From: Limnoperna fortunei
Taxonomy: Eukaryota; Mollusca; Bivalvia; Mytilida; Modiolidae
NCBI GenBank assembly: GCA_944474755.1
Contig: OX104115.1
Span: 69,354,993 to 69,418,992 of the forward strand
Reading direction: 5' to 3'
Length of the DNA: 64,000 nucleotides
The number at the start of each line of letters is the position of its first letter. Positions within the stretch are counted from its first letter, which is position 1. The notes under the pieces are model-generated. The model was not told the DNA's origin. It saw nothing but the letters and a program-made list of their open reading frames with translations, and did not search any database. Below, piece by piece: positions 56,922-64,000 of the stretch. The position numbers and the translations under genes are program-made.

Positions 56922-58681
56922 TTACACAGTACAACTACAATTGTAATAATTTAGTCCAACTGAAATCGTAGTCTTATTGGAATTATTCAAAACAAAAGAC
57001 AAAATTCTGAATGTTTTTACTCGTCGAATGGCACGTTCTACGTGAATCCGCACTGTTGCAATTTTTCGTGATCTTATTAATGCCTTTTTACTAAGTATCT
57101 TGCCATGTGAAAAAGAAGGTATATATTAAGTGTTGCCCCTTTAGGAAGTAACAGATGTCGAATGTGAAATCCCCTGTCTGCCATTATGTCGTCCCCATCT
57201 TGAATTAAGTCCAGAAAACCACTCTTTTCCACTATACTTTGATCAGATATACAACCACTGTAAAGTTTTGATACAAATGTAATAGAACCTGATGGCATTA
57301 TACTGACTAAAAGTTTGAATGTGTTGGCATGTTTATAACTTGACCATGTTGATCTTTGGGCTGATGGTCTAAAGGCCTTCTCTACATAAATCTCAGTACA
57401 ATCAATAATTGACTTGGTACGAGGAAAGTCCTTGAACGAGCTTGGAAGGTTTTGTTTTGCAACTTCTGTGGAAGGCCACTTTATAAGTGGTTTAAAACAC
57501 TGCGCTAAAAAGTTGATCCATGCGGTTGATACTCTTACAACATGACTTGTGGTTACCCCAAATTGATATGCAAGATGTACAACATCATATCCTCGTCTTA
57601 TTCTAATGATAGTCAGTAGAAATTCCTCGAATAATGTAAGTGCTCTCCTCTTTCGGCCACCAGATTTTCCACCTGTAAAAAGTTTCTTTTTTCCGTCCCA
57701 CAATTTTAGCTTTTTCGTAGCTGGTTTTACCCATTCAAATATCTTATTTAATAATGTTACAGATGGAACTCCTGTATATTGCATACATGACTTGTCACTT
57801 TCTAAAATAGATTTAACAAAGTCTTTTCTTCTGAATTTTTTCCGTTCGTTTTTGCTTAACTGTATTTTATTGTCACATACATTGCATTGAACGTCAAAGT
57901 CAGTTACATTTTTTGAAGAATCTGAATCCGTTTGAGTTGCTTTTGTGTTAGTACTAGTACCGTCTACCTCCATTTCTATCTCGTTGTTGCTTTTGAACAG
58001 GTTTTCATATACATCTTCAGCAATATATAACTTTTGCACCTTTGAAGGAGTGCACTGTGGAGTTGATGTCAAAAGAGCCTCTCTTTTTCTTGGTGCAGGT
58101 CGAAACTTTTCATTTCTTTTTCCATCATATGGATCTGCAGATATTGGATACGGGTACTGTGGTGACGGGTATCCATTTGTGAAATGCTAGGAAATAAAAA
58201 ATAAAGGTTTTTACATTTATTATGGTAATGTAAGCAGTATGTGCAACTTGTAATATCTGTGGAACTATGCAATATTTATCCAAATTACTGTATTTGAATC
58301 ATATTTATACACATGCATTTACATGTAAATGATGACCTATATAATGTATGTGATATTTGATAAAAGTGTGTCTTTAAAATATGTCAACATTGCACAGGAC
58401 ATGAATATATGATAAAGTTTGTTTATATTTAGAACAATTACAATTAAAATTTAATAGTTTTAAAAAATGCTTACCTTTGAACAGACATAGTGGTGACCTG
58501 CTATCATTTTTTCGTTCAGTTGTGCGTGGGGACGTCCACATGCTTTTAACCATTTTCTGCATTTTTCTAAATCAATCCATGGTTTGGGAAATGGATAAAA
58601 CGAAACCCCTGTCATGTGAGGTTTATCCTTATATCTACTGTCACTGTTACATGTTCCCCATGAACATCTTTTTGTTGGCAT
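56922..58681 (-). pseudogene. THAP-domain DDE transposase of the ISL2EU element
   Basis: Exon 1, 58475-58681: ATG then MPTKRCSWGTCNSDSRY, a THAP zinc finger with GVSFYPFPKP and CRKWLKACGR. Donor TCAAAG|GTAAGC; intron 58187-58474; acceptor TTTCCTAG|CATTTC. The join completes the THAP C-x2-H motif (HYVCSK + HF). Exon 2 carries a CxxC pair (VQCNVC), a helix-turn-helix-like stretch (YQFGVTTSHVVRV) and a DDE_Tnp_4-type core: SIIDCTEIYVEKAF (Asp codon 57401-57403), DDIMADRGF (Asp codon 57176-57178). After a frameshift near 57118-57125 come IHVERAIRRVKTFRIL (Glu codon 57036-57038) and the TAA at 56922-56924. It would cut and join the element's ends. A single indel separates it from an open frame, so this copy is young or the indel is an error. 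Confidence 0.85.
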
Positions 58682-58939
58682 TGTTTTTAGCAATGTATAG
58701 GTTTCACATTAATTTGAAAATCAAAATTAAACAGCTAAACAACAGAATAATGAGGTGAAAACAAAACACAAGTGTGTATTATCTAATGATTCTTAGTACA
58801 GCAAATCAACAGATGTTGATAAGTTTGTACCTAGCTAGAGTTATTGAAACATGATACCACAACTGATAAGCTTCTACCGGGAATAGAACTATTGTATTCT
58901 TAGACCTTAAATTTATTGAACACGTGATAAAGAGATGAG

Positions 58940-61635
58940 GACTTGACCTTTATTGCGTCAGCACAGTTGCAATTATGGAAATAATATAATACAACTTGTG
59001 AAATGTACACGATACCATAGACACTACGATCATGTACAATACTGCGTGATGTGAATCATATTGATTAGTCAGATTAGTGAAACGTACCCCTTTAAAATGT
59101 GTAAAAGTGAGTGTACTTTTCTTAAAGGCTAGAACTGTAAGAACATAAAGCGATAGGTCAACATACTATTATGCTAAAAGCATAGTCAAAGCAGGAAAAT
59201 TATCCGCATTTTAATCTTAAGTGTTTTTCAAATCGGACCTATATTATCTTCATGGGAAGCTGTATAAATCTGTAAGAAGTAGTACTCGATTCCACTGGTT
59301 AATAAAGGTGTCATTAACAAGTTTTGAGATAACAATAGTAAACATCAAACAAGAAACAAGACCATTGTCTCTTTTGTTTTTTAATAGTCTATTGTTATTG
59401 TGTCTACGACAACTTTATCTACTTCATTGATATCCTCCACCTAACAGGGGTTTCCATAATCTACTAAAAAAATTCTTTAAACTGAAGAAAGGCCATATCA
59501 ACACAGAGTATGCACCAGCTTGCATGTTACGACGCCCGCCCCTGTCTTTGCAGAAGCACTTCTTTGGTAAATGGTGTTTTCCTTTAGAATTAAATATTTA
59601 AGGATTTATTATGCAGATTATAAGATACGGGATATTTTATCTATTCGTAAGCAAAATTCCTTTTATGCATTTCAAAGCCTAAAACATAATGTTAAAATTT
59701 TGAAGAAGAGCAATTCTGAATGACATAAAAAGACACTGACAGAGAAACCCAGAAATTCCTAGAAATTGCTTTACGAGTTCAAGTACACATGACGATATTT
59801 ATTTTCTGTTGATCGTTTCTTGGAATAGTTATATATGGATCCCATAGACATTTATAATAATTGATCATCTCCAGACTTATTGGTTATTGATCTGTAATAT
59901 TTAGTTACTATATTCATTGTAAGATAATCAATAGGACCTTTCCAAACAGCAATACACCAAAGTTAACACGCAACGCTGTTTCATAGGTTCATAACTATAT
60001 AATTTTGTAATATATGACGGTGTCATGTCATAGAGTTGATGTGTATTACAAAGAAGAGACATATAAAGCAATAATCAACACATTTTACATTTCCGTCTAC
60101 TGGCAGTCAATAATCAGTTCGGTTTATGACATTTTACGTACAATTTACACCATCTAATAATTTTATAAGGCTGTGATGGTTATTCTCTCTTGTTTCTAGT
60201 TTCTAGGAGCTCTTAATCCACAACACGACTACGGACCTGATCTTTATGAATAACGAGAACTTTACCTACTCCATTGACATACAAAAGGGATTTTTCTAAT
60301 TTAGCTTTGAGAATTGCTATGACAACATTGCGTATATGGGGCATGGAAAGTAAAATACATTTCAAAAAACAGTCCCGATTACTGAACTAGAATGTAGAAC
60401 TATAACACAGATGGTTACACATAGTACTAATATATACTTATAGGCATCCATATAAACACATTATTTAATATAATTGTAAATAAAATATAACCGAAGTGTT
60501 TTTTTGGATTGAAAAGTATTTGCACACAAATACTAATCACGTCCCGTAAAAGAACGTTTTAACAGTTTTTGTAATATAAATACTAATTAGGCTGTTTCTG
60601 ACAGACTTTGTACTAAATTGTGAGTCCTACTTAGCATAATTCTCAACAACATATTTTGTAAAATCTGAAATAAAAAACCTCGCTTATATTTTCACTATTA
60701 TAGTTTAAACTGAAATAAATTTTATGACTTGTTCATTACCTTGCAATTCATTGATGCTTAAAAAACTGTCATACATTATTTAACATCCTAGATATATAAT
60801 GTACAGAAAAGGATGATTTGTGTTTACCGCACCTCCCGGTGAACGTAACTAAACCAACCACTAAGTACTTTTGTACTAGAACTTACCCGTGTCTTTTGGG
60901 AATCGGGCTAAAAGGACGGACAAGCACAGACTTACACAGGTCGTGTGCTGTTAACTTCGTTATTTATTTACAACGTGTGTTTTTAACTCACATAGTCTAC
61001 ATCTATAGACTTCAACTATAAGATAAAGTAAAAATGTTTGTTGTTGTCCGGAAATTACATTTGACACATGCTCCTTCAGTATCATAACATTTTAACAATA
61101 AAAAAAATCCGTGGGAATGAACTAGAACAAAAGGACGGACGGACAGACTTCTATTCCTACAGAATGTTCTGAAATGAAGAGAGACTGTTTACTTGACGTA
61201 TTATGACTCGATCTTCATCACACTCGTTGTAGCTTTCACATTTGTTAAAGAGTACATGTATTAAAATTTGAGCATTCCCTTTTCCCATCTAGTGAATATT
61301 GCTGTTAACATTGTTGTATTCTTTTCCGCATGTATATACTTCAATTCTAACATAAACTTGTGTTCTGTCGTTGAAGTTGTTTGTGTTGTCCTTAAAGCGT
61401 ATACCGGAAATTACTGTTGACATACAATGTTAAAATATGTGTCTTTTTTACGATTTGGACTCTAACAAAATGGTTTGGAATGATGAAAGTTTCAATCTGT
61501 AGCATGGTCTATGACTACTCATATAAAGTTTAAACGTTTGCTTTGTAATCGCAATGACATACCGGCTAACAATTTTGCACATTGCAAATTTAGTAGTATA
61601 GATAATAATACTGTTCAGCGTAATAGAAATTGTTT
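58940..61635. other. Non-coding stretch, nothing recognised
   Basis: AT-rich DNA without a domain-bearing ORF. The ORFs at 59221-59430 and 60818-61021 look random. Confidence 0.45.
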
Positions 61636-61642
61636 CAATCTA

Positions 61643-63242
61643 TACACGTCGCCATAAGTTAAGCAACACCCTATTATTTTCCAGGGATTCATTTAAGATT
61701 TTATATATTTTAATATTTTTTTTTAAAGAAATTTATTGAACATTAATGACAAATAAGGCATACAAACAACATGTTTACAGTCGCTTTACTTTGATGAAAA
61801 AATGTTCAAAGCAAAGATATCAAAAAACAGTGCAAATATAACTTTCATTAGTCAAAAAATAAGTTTGATTGCATACTTCAATTTCATGAACTTAAAGTAA
61901 ACACATCATCACAGGTCAACGTTCATGGAAAGAAAAGTCACTTTGAAATGTGCTAAACTCAAAAATACTCAGTAAGTCGTGTAACCACCATGCTTCCGGT
62001 ACAGTTTATTAACTCTCCTACTCATGCTGTTGACTACACGACGAAGTGTAGCATGTTGTAAATTCTGCCATTCATTTTGAATGGCAACACGTAGCTCTCG
62101 GACATTTTGACAAGCAGGTGCCCTGTTATTGATTTTACGGCCAATGATATTCCACAAATGTTCAATTGGATTCATATCGGGTGACATGGATGGCCATGAA
62201 AGATGATCAATAGCTTCCCTTTCGATAACATCACGTGCAATTGTAGTGCAGCTCGGTGAGGTCTTGCGTTGTCATCCATAAAGATGGGTCTGTTACCAAG
62301 TGCATAACTGTCAAAATGTGGCACATTAATAGCGTTAATGACGTCATATCGAAATTTCTGCCCTGTCATTGTCCGATTAACCACATACAGATTCAGTTTA
62401 CAATCGTATGAAAAGCCTCCCCACACTGTAACACCACCACTGCCAAACGCTGTACGTGCCTAGGATGTTAACCTGGTTGTAAGCAGTGCCTCGTTGTCTC
62501 CAAACGCTCATGCGCCATCAATCTGACGAAGAAGGAATCTGCTTTCGTCGGTCCAGTGTATTCGTCGCCAGCTTCGAATATTCCAAAGGCGGTGATATCG
62601 TACCCGCTCTAAACGTGCTTGGCGATGTCTCTGTCTCAACAGTGGACGTTTCAAGGGACGACGAGCTCTCAACCTTGCATTGTTTAGGCGCCTGTTAACT
62701 GTTTGAACGGCGACTCTGGTTGCAATATTCCAACCGTCACGAAGATATCTCGGAGTGGCAAACGGTTGGCGTTTGACTAAACGAACGAGTGCTCTATCTT
62801 ACCTTTCAGATGTTTTTGGTGGTCGACCTGACCTAGGACGTTCCTGGATAGTTCCATCATCTCGATGACGTTTCAGTAACCGGGATACAATAATAGTGTT
62901 GTCCTATCTGACGCAAGCTCTGTCCACTATTAGGCATTCCAACGATCTGCCACTCTCAGCTTCACTTAATTTTGGTCTAGGCATTGTAAAAATGTAAAGA
63001 TGAAGTCGAAAAAGACCAGGAGATGAACGCTAAATCGTTAAGAAAAACAAGGCCTTTCGGCGTGCTCGACTACCGTATGACAAACTGGTTTTGCTATTTA
63101 AAGATTTACTGAGGAGTTAATTAAAGTAACTTTCCCGTGCTCGAATGATGTCTTTAGTGCATAAATAACACAAAGTTAATAATCATTAAGAGTTTTGAAG
63201 AAAAAAAAATTGTAGGTGTTGCATAACTTATGGCGAGGTGTA
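61643..63242 (-). mobile_element. Tc1-like transposon with TIRs and TA flanks
   Basis: Terminal inverted repeats: TACACGTCGCCATAAGTTAA (61643) and, reversed from the right end, TACACCTCGCCATAAGTTAT, continuing CAACACC on both. TA stands at 61641-61642 and 63243-63244 as the expected target duplication. The 1600-bp length and one central transposase fit the Tc1/mariner superfamily. Confidence 0.9.
61969..62984 (-). pseudogene. Tc1-like DDE transposase, broken
   Basis: ATG at 62984 starts MPRPKLSEAES. SRLLKRHRDDGTIQERP and RSGRPPKTSER give the helix-turn-helix linker and GRPR-like hook. After stops and shifts the catalytic domain resumes: IHWTDESRFLLRQ (first Asp), VTVWGGFSYD, FMDDNARPHRA (second Asp) and, after a one-base frameshift near 62238, SPDMNPIEHLW (Glu). 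By my count 35-36 residues separate the second Asp and the Glu once the shift is bridged, close to but above the usual 34. Several stops (one after RQIDGA) make it non-functional. Confidence 0.88.
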
Positions 63243-63244
63243 TA

Positions 63245-64000
63245 TTTTGTCACATCTTGTTTATTGCATCGAGCTTTTAATTACTGATGTTTATCACTAT
63301 TCCAATCGTTTTTATCTTTCATAACTTTTTTATGGAATAAATTGCAAAATATTCGTAACAAAAGAAACCACATTAGACTGCCTTAATGGGTCCTTATACA
63401 TGTTTTAATACAATCAGGATCTAAATTTGGATTAGAAAATTTGAGGGTATTTATTGAAGAAATTTCCCTTTAATGAACGTTAGTTATTTTTGACATTATG
63501 ACTATATCACAAAATTTTCCTTACTTGGTGATTCGACATAAAATTGGCAAAATGCTTATTATTGTCGCTATGGTTATATAAAAGTGAACACTTTTCAGAA
63601 GTAAACATCTGAGAAAAGTTTTATTTTATAATGTCAAAAAGGTTCATTTTGTTTGTTCTTTTTTGAAATGATTATGTTGTGCCACAGATATTTGGATTAT
63701 TTGAAGATTTCAAGATTGTAAATATGATAAAAAATTACATAAAATTTAAAAAATAAAAAGAAACATGTACAAATTATTCATACTGAATGAAAATAAACTT
63801 AAATGTGTAAATGTTAGATGAGAAATTAGATATTTTATAAATTACAAATTTAAAATTCTATATATTTATTTATATTTTTATAATTTGAAATTAGATTTTA
63901 TATAATTAATATTGGAAGTTATTAGTAGTACAGCTTTATGTTTTTAATTTAAAACAGCTTCAAAGTTATTCTGTCCCTGTGTTTATGGACTTCAACTCCA
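63245..64000. other. Non-coding stretch to the window end
   Basis: Very AT-rich, especially 63700-63960; no gene or clear repeat seen. Confidence 0.5.

Larger units (their letters stand above)
54793..58928. mobile_element. ISL2EU-type DNA transposon (PIF/Harbinger relative)
   Basis: Two convergent genes about 42 bp apart at their 3' ends: a SAP/SWIM/YqaJ nuclease on the plus strand and a THAP/DDE transposase on the minus strand. A THAP-bearing DDE transposase with a YqaJ-nuclease partner is the known signature of ISL2EU (formerly IS4EU) elements. Possible subterminal inverted repeats: 54793-54860 (TCATGTGTTCAATA..ATACAATAGTTCT) against the reverse of 58862-58928 (TCACGTGTTCAATA..ATACAATAGTTCT). 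True ends and target duplication were not found, so the bounds are approximate. Confidence 0.75.

Overview
The window is AT-rich, intron-rich animal DNA, most likely from a bivalve mollusc. Four things point there: split genes with GT/AG introns; many tRNA-derived SINE copies whose tail reads GTTTAACGCC or GTTTAACGTCC next to TTTG or TTGA runs; scattered copies of a repeat containing GACGCGCGTTTC and 'cagcaccgaagt', which I remember from mussel (Mytilidae) sequence; and non-LTR, Tc1 and ISL2EU-type transposons. Mussel-like is an inference, not a proven assignment.

The only convincing host genes are two head-to-tail, minus-strand genes for TNF-receptor-like death-domain receptors (A, 10.3-14.2 kb; B, 25.5-28.8 kb). 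Each has six exons that I could join by hand with consistent GT/AG sites and reading phase: two cysteine-rich-domain exons, a transmembrane exon, a small basic juxtamembrane exon, a Ser/Thr-rich linker exon and a death-domain exon. Each should be a type I membrane receptor that binds a TNF-like ligand outside the cell and passes the signal inside through death-domain contacts. The signal-peptide and 5' UTR exons were not found for either gene.

Most of the rest is mobile or repetitive DNA. 0-1.15 kb: 3' end of a non-LTR retrotransposon. 1.2-10 kb: SINE pieces, small hairpin elements, ATTT microsatellites. 14-25 kb: repeats and a 2.5-kb region of tandem duplication. 30.4-35.4 kb: a tandem segmental duplication; its second copy carries a striking palindrome-rich element into which a second copy of the same element has inserted in reverse. 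37-42.5 kb: several inverted-repeat elements built from short iterated motifs. 43.1-44.2 kb: a CR1-like LINE fragment split by a MITE. 45.85-48.5 kb: a decayed, nearly whole LINE ORF2. 51.2-54.1 kb: a minisatellite, a nuclear-receptor-half-site-rich repeat and a 1.07-kb inverted repeat. 54.8-58.9 kb: an ISL2EU-type DNA transposon with two convergent split genes, a SAP/SWIM/YqaJ nuclease (frameshifted) and a THAP/DDE transposase (frameshifted near its end). 61.64-63.24 kb: a dead Tc1-like element with clear terminal inverted repeats and TA flanks.

No rRNA, functional tRNA, CRISPR or bacterial-type operon was seen. Splice sites, phases and repeat boundaries were worked out by eye; no search or alignment program was run.
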